Counted from the first letter of the stretch, positions 1 to 6,704 are shown. The stretch is DNA of 14,947 nt from Rhodospirillales bacterium (GCA_026193355.1 JAPHTL010000333.1:1-14947), one strand, 5' to 3'. Translations and numbers: made by a program. Notes: generated by a model not told the origin, from the letters alone.

Positions 1-548
1 CCGACGACATTCCCGTAACGCACGACCGAAAAGATGGGCCGACCGGCGCTGAGGTTGTTAGCGGCAACAAAAATCTTATCCGAGGCCAGCTTGCTGGCGC
101 CATAGAGGTTGATCGGGTTGACCGCCTTGTCGGTGGACAGAGCGAGAACCTTTTCCACCTTGTTGCGGATCGCCGCCATGACAACGTTTTCCGCACCGCT
201 AATGTTGGTGCGAATACACTCCGTTGGATTGTATTCGGCAGCCGGAACATGTTTGAGGGCAGCGGCATGGATCACAACGTCCACCCCGCGCATCGCCATA
301 TCCAGCCTGTCGGGATCCCTTACATCACCGATGAAATACCGCAGGGATTTATGCTCGGCAGGGTCAAAAACCTGCGCCATTTCATATTGCTTCAACTCAT
401 CACGCGAGAAGACGATCAGGCGTCTGAGGTTGTATCGCGCCAGCACGGTGGCGATGAATTTCTGCCCGAACGAACCGGTGCCGCCGGTAACGAGAACCGT
501 CTTGCCGTCAAGGTCGAGGCCATTTTCATAGTTGAGCGTCAACGTCAC
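1..548 (-). CDS. pseB: UDP-N-acetylglucosamine 4,6-dehydratase (inverting), 3' end cut by window
   Basis: PseB catalyses the first step of pseudaminic acid synthesis, converting UDP-GlcNAc to a UDP-4-keto-6-deoxy-L-arabino sugar in the cytoplasm. I translated the 182 visible codons. They contain the Rossmann NAD(P)-binding motif TGGTGSFG (residues 21-28), SRDELKQYEM (48-57), the FIGDVRD strand (72-78), HAAALKHVP (94-102), the STDK catalytic segment (138-141) and YGASK, giving the Y149/K153 pair. The order and spacing match the PseB/FlaA1 short-chain dehydrogenase family, which is normally about 330 aa, so roughly the last 150 residues lie beyond the left edge. The start is GTG at 548, with a GGAGG ribosome binding site at about 560-564. 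The nearby ATG at 567 is in another frame and stops at once, and an in-frame stop lies further upstream. The gene sits 36 bp behind the Maf gene and is probably the start of a pse run continuing off the window. A retaining LegB-type 4,6-dehydratase is a less likely alternative. Confidence 0.93.
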   Translation of the reverse strand, partial: MTLTLNYENGLDLDGKTVLVTGGTGSFGQKFIATVLARYNLRRLIVFSRDELKQYEMAQVFDPAEHKSLRYFIGDVRDPDRLDMAMRGVDVVIHAAALKHVPAAEYNPTECIRTNISGAENVVMAAIRNKVEKVLALSTDKAVNPINLYGASKLASDKIFVAANNLSAGRPIFSVVRYGNVV

Positions 549-584
549 CTCAGCACCCCCTCCATATGAGAACCCTTAAAACCA

Positions 585-2549
585 TCAAGGCTTTTCGTCC
601 TCTGCAATTTTCTTTCTCTCCGCATCAAAGCGTTCCAGCAGGGTCCTGGCTTCTTCCGTTATTCCTATGCACTTCTTCGTGTAGGCGACAGCGAAGTATT
701 CAAGGAATTTTCGTCGCTCATCCTCGTTGACGATACGCGTACCCAGAAAGGCTCCAACACGAAGCATGGAACGCACGGAGCCACGGGTCATTGAATAGAC
801 CTTGCCGAATTTATCCTCATTCTCCTTCAGCCATGCTGAAAGGCGATCTTCCTTTTCCCTGAAGCTGGTTTTCTCTTTTGACAGTTCATCCATCAACGTG
901 CGGATTCCGTCGATGAAATAGTTGCACCCTTCTATATGAGGGGAGAAATCCGTACGCGCCATGTAATCGTAACGGTCGAATTCCGGAAGCTGCCGCTCAA
1001 GAATGGAAAGGATTGCTTCCTTGCTTGTCGATACGTCCGACAGGTTTATGGATGCGGCGGTCTTTGGCTTCGCCCCTTCGATCTGTGCACCGTCGCTACA
1101 GTTGAACAGAGCTACCTTTGTGCGCAACTGAAGCTGCTCTATCACCTTGCGTGACAGATCGAACGCCCAGTTGCTGATCACCTTGCCGCCAAAGTTCCCC
1201 GGAATAATGCGATCCTGGTCGAAATTATCCGACGTTTCCTTTTCCATATCCTCGAAAGATTCCTGAAAATAGAGTGAATCCTTCGAATGATGCGTACCGT
1301 CTTCACGCCGGCCACAGTCGACGCCAAAAAGGTAGACATTCTGAAACCCGAGACCGACGGCAACCGCGCAACCAGCATTGGAAACCATTGGGCTTGACCC
1401 GACGAGCGGCTCCGTCCCTTCGCCGAGAATGATCGACGAACTCAACGACATTCGATGGAAGAACCAGCGTTTGTCAAAGTAATAGCCGATCTTCGGTCGC
1501 AGGGTCATTGCCCCGGCCAGCACGATCCCAGACAGGTCGAATTGCTCCTTGTAGGCATCGAATACACGATAAAGCTCTACAATATTTTCGATCTCGACAT
1601 GGATATCCGGCTTGATGCCGTTTGCCAGCAAAACGCGGAGCCCGGTCCCGGCGGAAATGATGACGGCCTTGTCCTGCCACTTCCTGATGTATTCTAGATC
1701 CTTGTCGATGGATGGTCCGGACGCCACGACGAATGCCGGCATTTTATTCTGCGCCAGCATCTTCTTGCTGGAGAGAAGGCGGAACGTATGTTCCTTAAAA
1801 TTCCCGAACGCATTGTTCATCATATCCAGCTCGTCTTCGAAGAAGCCGGTGGATATGTAGTGGTGCTTTATCCGTTCCTTGAAAAGGACGAATGCATTGT
1901 GCAGCGCCCACGAATAATAGTGCTGGTAGAAGTATGATCCGTCGAGGAACGTTGACCCTTCCCTGTACAGAACGTTTTCGACAAGGCGGACGATTTCCAG
2001 TGGTTCTTTCCCAAGAACCAGATGGATTTTTATCTTTTTACTGTCAGCCTTCTCCAGAATGGCCTGCCAGTCGATTGCCGAGGCCGAGAGGGCAAGAAAG
2101 TCGGGGACAGGTTCGATAAGAACCAGATTGTGACATTCCAGCTCATCGACGAGACGCGGAATGTGATAGCCCAGTCCAACGCCGAAAACGAAGGTGTAGC
2201 CATAATCAACGACAGGCGCGAGCGACAGGGAATCCTTTCCGGCATTCACCTGCTTCACCATCTCATCGAGAAGCTCGATCGAAACTTTTGAGAGATTGCA
2301 ATGGTACAGGTTGGAAAACACCAGCCGGTCTTGCGCCTGATGGAAATGATCGACCTGCTTGCTGCTCCACTCCGGCGCACCGTAGGGATACAGGTTCATC
2401 GTTCCCAGGTTGATGTTGACGGCGGCGCCATCAACAAAAACCAGGTTTTCCTCGGATGACTTCTCGCAGAGCGCCCATTCCTTCGGGAACCGCTCCTTCA
2501 GCGTATTGCGGCTACGTTCTCTGAGGGCCGTTGCTTCGGACTTTTCCAT
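585..2549 (-). CDS. maf: Maf-type flagellin glycosyltransferase (motility accessory factor, DUF115/MAF_flag10)
   Basis: Maf proteins are cytoplasmic glycosyltransferases thought to move CMP-activated nonulosonic acids (pseudaminic or legionaminic) onto Ser/Thr of flagellin before export. The 654-aa protein has the expected layout: an N-terminal Rossmann-like part with GVGLGYHI (123-130), then the family core with ASGPSID (276-282), ISAGTGLRVLLANGIKPDIH (298-317) followed by VEIEN, and NAGCAVAVGLG then YLFGVDCGRREDGTHH (391-421). NCSDGAQIEGA (483-493) and a long helical C-terminal region from about 505 follow. Length and motif order are normal for the family. The start ATG lies 3 bp after the stop of the upstream SPINDLY-like gene, with a GGTGGT-type ribosome binding site inside that gene's 3' end, so the two are probably translationally coupled. 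Lying between flagellin/flaF and pseB, it is the best candidate for the enzyme that attaches the Pse-type sugar. The exact sugar cannot be read from the sequence. Confidence 0.92.
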   Translation of the reverse strand: MEKSEATALRERSRNTLKERFPKEWALCEKSSEENLVFVDGAAVNINLGTMNLYPYGAPEWSSKQVDHFHQAQDRLVFSNLYHCNLSKVSIELLDEMVKQVNAGKDSLSLAPVVDYGYTFVFGVGLGYHIPRLVDELECHNLVLIEPVPDFLALSASAIDWQAILEKADSKKIKIHLVLGKEPLEIVRLVENVLYREGSTFLDGSYFYQHYYSWALHNAFVLFKERIKHHYISTGFFEDELDMMNNAFGNFKEHTFRLLSSKKMLAQNKMPAFVVASGPSIDKDLEYIRKWQDKAVIISAGTGLRVLLANGIKPDIHVEIENIVELYRVFDAYKEQFDLSGIVLAGAMTLRPKIGYYFDKRWFFHRMSLSSSIILGEGTEPLVGSSPMVSNAGCAVAVGLGFQNVYLFGVDCGRREDGTHHSKDSLYFQESFEDMEKETSDNFDQDRIIPGNFGGKVISNWAFDLSRKVIEQLQLRTKVALFNCSDGAQIEGAKPKTAASINLSDVSTSKEAILSILERQLPEFDRYDYMARTDFSPHIEGCNYFIDGIRTLMDELSKEKTSFREKEDRLSAWLKENEDKFGKVYSMTRGSVRSMLRVGAFLGTRIVNEDERRKFLEYFAVAYTKKCIGITEEARTLLERFDAERKKIAEDEKP

Positions 2550-2552
2550 CCA

Positions 2553-4481
2553 TCAACCACCACAAGCTTTCCGCCACATCGATTCCAGAGCCGCTTCAAG
2601 ATCGCGGGCACGCGCATGATGATCTAGGCAATCCGCCGTATCGAGCAGATTGCCGGCTTCTGTCCTGAATGCCGCCCTCCTGTCTTTATCATTGGCCCAT
2701 TCCACCGCGAGGTTCACGTAGCTTCCCAACGTTTCACCGACCATCCTTTCGGCCAACCCCAGTTGGGAAAGCAAACTTCCCGCAAGTCGCGTATGGCGGT
2801 CATCACTGACAAGGCAGATTGCGGGCGCGCCCATCCACAAGGCGTCAAGGGTCAACTGGGCATCTGCCTCTGGATAGGGCAACAGAACGACGTCAGCATC
2901 GGCAAGGAATGTAAACCGGTCGACATCGGAAACGATATCAATCCGGTGTGAAACGCCAAAATTGCCGAACAATGCCAGCAGCCGGTTAATGGTCACATCT
3001 GTCTTGAAACCGTGGTCCCGTAAAATGAGGACCGAGTCAGGCACTTCGTGCAAAATTCGCGACCAGCATTCAACCGTTATGGAATTGACGCCGGAAAGCG
3101 GCGTGTCCGTCGCAAAAACGACGCCTCCGTCGCTGCTGCTGGTCCTCTCTGGTCTGTCCAATCCTTCCGGCAGATCTGCAAGGAAACTGCCCAGGGATAA
3201 CTGGGCCAAAGACTCCGTGATATCGGACTTTCCTTCCTGGCTTCCATCGACGTAAGCATCGGAAAGCAGGGCATCCATACATTCGAGCCCTGTTCCGTAC
3301 GGCGTTCCCATCCAGGAAACCTGACAGGGCGCCATTCTCGACCCGAATGCCGTTAGAAGCTCTGGCGCCTCAAAGCCTGATGCATTGATAACAATGTCGA
3401 CTCCCTCGGCCGCCACCATTGATCGCAAGGTATAGGGGTCCATACCGGCAATATCGTGCCAACGCTCAAAACACTTCTGGAATGTCGCATTATAGGAATT
3501 GCCGAAGCTCCCAAGACCAATCCCTATGGCCTTGAAGCGACGGGGGTCGTGACGGGCAATAATGTCTGAAAGGGCCGTACCGGATGAAGACAGTCCGCGC
3601 GAACCGAGAAGATAGGCTACGGTCAGGGTCTTCTTGTCCGCATCGGCGGCATTCCCCGACGCATCAAGGCCCCTCAACCCAAATTGCTTCCCCCATTGCA
3701 GAACGCGCCTGGCGACTTCCCGGCCATCCTGTTCAGGATCTGCAAGCATATCGTTCATCGCCATCGCAGCAATATGGAGGTTGTCCGGCGCCTGACTGAC
3801 GGCCCATCTGTGGCAGGCCCGGCTTTCCGGAAACTCCCCTACATCGGTCAGCGTCAGCGCCAGCACGCTCGCGATTTGTTCATTGTTCGGGAGCACGTGC
3901 CTGGCAGCACGGAGCAAATCAATTGCTGCGCGGTACTGATTACGAACGATAAGGCTTTGCGCACTTCCGACATAGGCGTCTCCATTTTCGGGAAAAAACG
4001 CCAGATGCTGGCCGAACCAGAACTCGGCATCCTCCCATTGTCCGGCGAAAAAAGCCTTGCGCCCCTTTTTAAGCAACGGCGCCTCTTCGATCTTCAGATA
4101 AACATCTGAAAAATCAGGAAGACCTGCCTTCAACAGCCTTGCGAGGACAGGGTCGGACGTCAGCGTGGTTTCCAGCTTTCGATGAAAGGTGCTGTTGTTG
4201 AGATCGCCCGCAAGGGCAAAGTAAACGGAAAGCGCCTGCGCGAATTCCAATGTCTCGCCTTCCGCCTCGAAGCCATCCATCGCAAGCTCCGCCGCCTTAG
4301 CCAGATCATTCCTGTTGAAAGCAATCAGCGAACGAATGAACGCCTCGATTGCGCTACCCTTGTCCTGCTTGAAGAAAACGTCGGTACTTTCTTCAAGATC
4401 GTCCCAACGCTCCCCGGACAGGCAGGCAATCGCCTCTCCGATAAAATCCTCAAGACTGCCGGCGCCTGCATTCCCCGTCAT
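2553..4481 (-). CDS. TPR protein with degenerate SPINDLY/O-GlcNAc-transferase-like C-terminal domain
   Basis: This 642-aa protein has a helical TPR-like N-terminal half (about 10-265; clearest repeats about 135-235). Its C-terminal half (about 286-600) follows the SPINDLY/glycosyltransferase family 41 domain of the intact homologue at 8832-11402: VAYLLGSRG corresponds to RVGLLSGDF, APCQVSWMGTPYGTGLECMD (384-403) to the APIQASW segment, and ALWMGAPAICL (547-557) to SLWMGVPVITF. However, key positions of the intact copy are lost. HH after SGDFY is replaced by small residues (SRGLSSSG, 294-301), the NGH motif becomes ASGF (367-370), and the FKIGP lysine becomes LSGVN (462-466). It may therefore be a pseudoenzyme, or an enzyme with a different donor. 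The gene lies 58 bp after flaF and 3 bp before maf, so it is probably part of the flagellin modification operon, perhaps as a flagellin or Maf adaptor (inference). The family call is good; the function is unknown. Confidence 0.82.
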   Translation of the reverse strand: MTGNAGAGSLEDFIGEAIACLSGERWDDLEESTDVFFKQDKGSAIEAFIRSLIAFNRNDLAKAAELAMDGFEAEGETLEFAQALSVYFALAGDLNNSTFHRKLETTLTSDPVLARLLKAGLPDFSDVYLKIEEAPLLKKGRKAFFAGQWEDAEFWFGQHLAFFPENGDAYVGSAQSLIVRNQYRAAIDLLRAARHVLPNNEQIASVLALTLTDVGEFPESRACHRWAVSQAPDNLHIAAMAMNDMLADPEQDGREVARRVLQWGKQFGLRGLDASGNAADADKKTLTVAYLLGSRGLSSSGTALSDIIARHDPRRFKAIGIGLGSFGNSYNATFQKCFERWHDIAGMDPYTLRSMVAAEGVDIVINASGFEAPELLTAFGSRMAPCQVSWMGTPYGTGLECMDALLSDAYVDGSQEGKSDITESLAQLSLGSFLADLPEGLDRPERTSSSDGGVVFATDTPLSGVNSITVECWSRILHEVPDSVLILRDHGFKTDVTINRLLALFGNFGVSHRIDIVSDVDRFTFLADADVVLLPYPEADAQLTLDALWMGAPAICLVSDDRHTRLAGSLLSQLGLAERMVGETLGSYVNLAVEWANDKDRRAAFRTEAGNLLDTADCLDHHARARDLEAALESMWRKACGG

Positions 4482-4539
4482 TCGAAAACCCTACAAAAAA
4501 CATCAATGAGACATGAGGTGGTAGTGATCTTGCTTCAAA

Positions 4540-4989
4540 TCAGATCGACAGCTTCATCGACTTGTCGTCGCCTTCATCCACCGCCTTTCCTTCCTTTTCA
4601 TCAGCAGGCGTTTTTTTGGATTCGTTATCGACCGAGTCGTACATGCCCATCGCGAGTTCGCGGTTGATGTTGATCAGAACCTGAAGCTTTTCCGCCTGCG
4701 GGTTCGCAAGGAACTCAACGGTTCTTTTATCGACAAAATCAGCCAGCGACAGAACGTTCCCGCGGATCTCCGTCGGCACCGTGCATTCATGACTCAACAG
4801 ATCGGCCTGAAAAATCGTCCAGAGCCGCCAGTTAAGCCGCGCGGCGGCCCTCATCTGATCAACGTCATTGCTTTCAAGGCCGTTCTTGAGATGCATGGCG
4901 GCCTGCGTCAGGCCCCACGCCTCAACCATCCTCGGGTCGTGCTTCTCCGGAACCTTCTGATAGTTCTTCACCAAGTCTTTTCTCTGCAT
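4540..4989 (-). CDS. flaF: Flagellar biosynthesis regulator FlaF
   Basis: FlaF acts with FlbT in alphaproteobacteria to control flagellin synthesis and secretion. It promotes flagellin production or export and is proposed to bind flagellin directly. Recognisable family features are a short N-terminal YQ segment, PRMVEAWGLTQAAMHLK, the RLNWRLWTIFQADL core and the IRGNVLSLADFVDKRTVEF segment. A charged low-complexity tail follows, rich in Lys, Glu and Asp, which is longer than in many homologues. I chose ATG 4989 (149 aa) because AAGGAAGG lies about 10 bases upstream. An in-frame ATG at 5010 has no close Shine-Dalgarno, and ATG 4929 would remove the conserved N-terminal tyrosine region. With start 4989 the gene overlaps flbT by 68 bp, which is unusually long and suggests translational coupling. 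Confidence 0.88.
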   Translation of the reverse strand: MQRKDLVKNYQKVPEKHDPRMVEAWGLTQAAMHLKNGLESNDVDQMRAAARLNWRLWTIFQADLLSHECTVPTEIRGNVLSLADFVDKRTVEFLANPQAEKLQVLININRELAMGMYDSVDNESKKTPADEKEGKAVDEGDDKSMKLSI

Positions 4990-5371
4990 GGGAAAGCACC
5001 CTTCCTTCATGGCCGATCAAATCTTTGGCCTTTTTCAAGGCTTCGTACAAATTTCCGTCTTCGACGAATTGACGGAGTTCATTTACCAACTCACCTGAAC
5101 TGGGCGCAGCCGCCGCATAGGCCGCAGCAAGTTCCTCGAACAGGGCATGATACTTCCCGTGCTCATCGGGAAACAAGTATATGCACTGGACTGCGTAATA
5201 GACGCGACTTGCAGGGGTGGTCGCGTCTTCCGGAGTGAGAATATCGTTCTCGCGCAGGATTGATGCCCTGTTCATCACCCCCAACGAGATCGTATGCGAG
5301 CCCAGATTTTCAAGCACGGCGCCATTGATGATGACCTTCTGCCCTTTTTTCAGTTGCAGTTTGAGCGCCAT
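4922..5371 (-). CDS. flbT: Flagellin mRNA regulator FlbT
   Basis: FlbT is a small alphaproteobacterial post-transcriptional regulator. In Caulobacter it binds the 5' untranslated region of flagellin mRNA and represses or destabilises it until the hook is complete. In other species it can activate flagellin translation instead. The 149-aa protein shows the family pattern clearly: MALKLQLKKGQKVIINGAV at the start, ILRENDILTPEDATTPASR (38-56), YYAVQ (58-62) and NLYEALKKAKDLI (107-119). The C-terminal tail (about 125-149), rich in Glu and Gly, is variable in the family and overlaps flaF. ATG 5371 has a GAAGG ribosome binding site about 5 bases upstream. It follows flagellin by 120 bp across an intrinsic terminator, so it is expressed by read-through or from its own weak promoter. 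Confidence 0.93.
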   Translation of the reverse strand: MALKLQLKKGQKVIINGAVLENLGSHTISLGVMNRASILRENDILTPEDATTPASRVYYAVQCIYLFPDEHGKYHALFEELAAAYAAAAPSSGELVNELRQFVEDGNLYEALKKAKDLIGHEGRVLSHAEKRLGEELSEGSGEARPEDG

Positions 5372-5396
5372 CAGCCTTCGCTTTCACGTTGCCGGA

Positions 5397-5426
5397 TTGT
5401 TACTGGAACTGACAAAAGTAGTCCAA
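5397..5426 (-). promoter_or_regulatory. Possible weak sigma-70-type promoter for flbT-flaF
   Basis: On the minus strand, downstream of the flagellin terminator, TTGGAC (5426-5421) is separated by 18 bases from TAACAA (5402-5397), about 25 bases before the flbT start. The match to TTGACA/TATAAT is only partial. It is worth noting because flbT and the genes behind it otherwise depend on read-through of a strong terminator. Confidence 0.25.
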
Positions 5427-5436
5427 CAAGGTTAAC

Positions 5437-5465
5437 AAAAAATTGGGGGGGCCAAAAGCCCCCCC
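5437..5465 (-). terminator. Rho-independent terminator after flagellin
   Basis: On the minus strand an 8-bp, almost pure G:C stem (seven G:C pairs plus one more closing a 5-base loop; arms at 5458-5465 and 5445-5452) is followed, after AATT-type bases, by six T at 5442-5437. The T tract follows the stem only in the minus direction, so it terminates the flagellin transcript 27 bp beyond its stop codon. Leakage through it would give less flbT-flaF-maf message than flagellin message. Confidence 0.85.
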
Positions 5466-5491
5466 AAAAATCAATCCACGTTGGGTTCTTA

Positions 5492-6412
5492 TTAACGGAA
5501 GAGACCCAGGATCGCCTGTTCTGCCTGACCGGCGAAGGCCAGAGCCTGAATACCAAGCTGCTGCCTGGTCTGCAGGGCCAGAAGATTGGCGCCTTCTTCG
5601 TTGAGGTCGGCGAGGCGGAGCTTGTCGCCACCTTCCTGCAACGTGTTCACGTAGTTGGACGTGAAGTCCAGACGGACCTGCAGGATGGCAACGTTGTTGC
5701 CCAGCGTCGCAGATTTCGCGCGAATGTCAGAGACAGTCTGGTCAAGCTGCTCAAGCGCCGTATCAACACGCTCGTTGAAGCAAGCCAGAACCGTCGCCTG
5801 TGTCAGCGTGTAGACGCTGAGACCCGCGGTGGTGAAACCGAAGTAGCTGGCAACCACGCTGACGGTCGAGGCGTTAGCGACACCAAGAGCACCCGTGCCC
5901 TGACTGTTAAGGAACAGGGCGCTCGAATTCAGGTTGTAGCCGGAAACCTCGAGTTTCGATGTCGACTTGTCGCTGAAACGAACCGACAGGGTCGAAGATG
6001 TCGAGTTCAGCAGGTTCAAGCCCTGATAGGAAGCGTCGTCCACCAGTTTCTGGATCTGGCTGGCGATTTCGCCGAACTGCTTGTTGTATTCCTTACGCTG
6101 CGCCTGGGTACCACTACGCGCGTTGTCGAGAATACCTTTCATCTGGGTGACCAGATCTTCCATTGTCGTGATCGCCTGAGACGCGACGCCAAGAGAGTTC
6201 ACGCCCTGATCAATACCGTCCTTGCGACCGGCGAGATCGGTGGCGCGATCGCCAAGAGCCTTGCTCTGGAAATATTTGACGGCGTTGTCGATCGGCGAGG
6301 AAACGGCGAGGCCCGTGGAAAGACGGCCCTGCGTACGGCCAACAAGACTGGAGGTGTTCTGGAGTGCGAGGAGGTTCGAGCGAACCGATGCTGTCAGAAA
6401 GATATCAGCCAT
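5492..6412 (-). CDS. fliC: Flagellin (filament subunit)
   Basis: This is the major filament subunit, exported through the flagellar type III apparatus. The 306-aa protein keeps the conserved ends only: N-terminal D0/D1 (SNLLALQNTSSLVGRTQGRL, 12-31; GLAVSSPIDNAVKY, 34-47; DGIDQGVNSLGVASQA, 65-80; YQGLNLLN, 129-136) and C-terminal D1/D0 (DQTVSDIRAKSATLGN, 224-239; LLALQTRQQLGIQALAFAG, 277-295; final LGLFR). There are no large outer domains. The middle (about 137-205) is rich in Ser, Thr, Asn and Gly and is the likely glycosylation surface. An unusual single cysteine lies at 211. ATG 6412 has AAGGAT about 7 bases upstream, inside a hairpin. The gene heads a minus-strand block of regulators and glycosylation genes and has its own terminator. 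The symbol is generic; alphaproteobacterial names such as fljK or flaA may be used instead. Confidence 0.95.
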   Translation of the reverse strand: MADIFLTASVRSNLLALQNTSSLVGRTQGRLSTGLAVSSPIDNAVKYFQSKALGDRATDLAGRKDGIDQGVNSLGVASQAITTMEDLVTQMKGILDNARSGTQAQRKEYNKQFGEIASQIQKLVDDASYQGLNLLNSTSSTLSVRFSDKSTSKLEVSGYNLNSSALFLNSQGTGALGVANASTVSVVASYFGFTTAGLSVYTLTQATVLACFNERVDTALEQLDQTVSDIRAKSATLGNNVAILQVRLDFTSNYVNTLQEGGDKLRLADLNEEGANLLALQTRQQLGIQALAFAGQAEQAILGLFR

Positions 6413-6419
6413 TTCAAAG

Positions 6420-6434
6420 ATCCTTTTCTAGGAT
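6420..6434 (-). promoter_or_regulatory. Hairpin sequestering the flagellin ribosome binding site
   Basis: In the flagellin leader (minus strand), ATCCT (6434-6430) can pair with AGGAT (6424-6420) around the loop AGAAA. The 3' arm contains the flagellin Shine-Dalgarno, 7 bases before ATG 6412. Caulobacter FlbT is known to act on the flagellin 5' untranslated region around its ribosome binding site, and flbT is encoded immediately downstream here, so this hairpin is a plausible FlbT target. Five base pairs alone is weak, so its stability in the cell is uncertain. Confidence 0.45.
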
Positions 6435-6502
6435 TAAATCAAGTGCTTCTTGCACATGAAGGGGAAACTAACACCTCACGGCGGCATATTCAAGTGGATT
6501 TT

Positions 6503-6518
6503 CGCATCCGAAGCGCCA
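6503..6518 (-). promoter_or_regulatory. Sigma-54 (RpoN)-type promoter of flagellin
   Basis: On the minus strand TGGCGC at 6518-6513 and ATGCG at 6507-6503 match the -24/-12 pattern TGGCAC-N5-TTGC, with the invariant GG and GC separated by exactly 10 bases. Transcription would start near 6492, giving a leader of about 80 bases. Late flagellar genes, including flagellins, of several alphaproteobacteria use RpoN with an FlbD-type activator. The -12 element departs from consensus by one base (A for the first T). Confidence 0.6.
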
Positions 6519-6531
6519 CGAACCAGGTGAC

Positions 6532-6543
6532 GTGATTCATCAC
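6532..6543. repeat. Inverted repeat GTGAT-TC-ATCAC containing an ATTCATC element
   Basis: The 12-base site has perfect 5-base arms around a 2-base centre and lies 14-25 bases upstream of the -24 box of the flagellin promoter. Its core CGTGATTCATC (6531-6541) is repeated exactly at 6691-6701. It may be a regulator binding site; the regulator cannot be named from the sequence, and it does not resemble the Caulobacter ftr element as I know it. Confidence 0.45.
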
Positions 6544-6646
6544 AAGAAATCAACCAAATACATGAAGACTGTAATTTCCGATTGCTTAAAATTTACTAAA
6601 ATTCGCCAATTAAATCATCGCCCCGATCAGCATTTCTCCATTGTCA

Positions 6647-6675
6647 TTGTTTTAACCACTGCCCGGCATTATATT
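6647..6675 (+). promoter_or_regulatory. Sigma-70-like promoter for the flagellin-like gene
   Basis: TTGTTT (6647-6652), a 17-base spacer and TATATT (6670-6675) give ideal spacing and a 5 of 6 match at -10. The predicted start near 6682 would place the ATTCATC tandem repeat at the beginning of the transcript, a position typical for a repressor operator. The -35 box is poor, so this is tentative. Confidence 0.35.
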
Positions 6676-6684
6676 CTGGTCAGT

Positions 6685-6704
6685 ATTCATCGTGATTCAT
6701 CCTG
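6685..6704. repeat. Tandem ATTCATC repeat, 10-bp period
   Basis: Two copies of ATTCATC followed by GTG or CTG lie at 6685-6694 and 6695-6704, one helical turn apart. A third copy lies at 6535-6541. This pair is about 170 bases upstream of the flagellin sigma-54 promoter, a usual enhancer distance, and about 60-80 bases before the start codon of the rightward gene. Confidence 0.45.

Noticed and set aside
109..569. Two overlapping plus-strand frames at the left edge
   Set aside because: They lie opposite the PseB reading frame, which shows all the family motifs; neither plus-strand translation resembles a protein family.
3684..4109. A 141-codon plus-strand frame opposite the SPINDLY-like gene
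   Set aside because: It lies fully inside a supported coding region, has no good ribosome binding site and no recognisable domain.
2553..4481. Reading the SPINDLY-like gene as a broken pseudogene
   Set aside because: The frame is full length with no frameshift, begins and ends in tight operon spacing, and keeps hydrophobic and glycine patterns; only catalytic-type positions are changed.
5294..6535. A 413-codon open frame on the plus strand opposite flbT and flagellin
   Set aside because: It is antisense to two well-recognised genes and to a terminator hairpin, has no family character, and its composition is what flagellin codon use produces on the opposite strand.
6587..6613. Possible sigma-28 (FliA) promoter TAAA...GCCAATTA on the plus strand
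   Set aside because: The spacer is one base too short and the downstream half departs from GCCGATAA; the sigma-70-like pair nearer the gene fits better.
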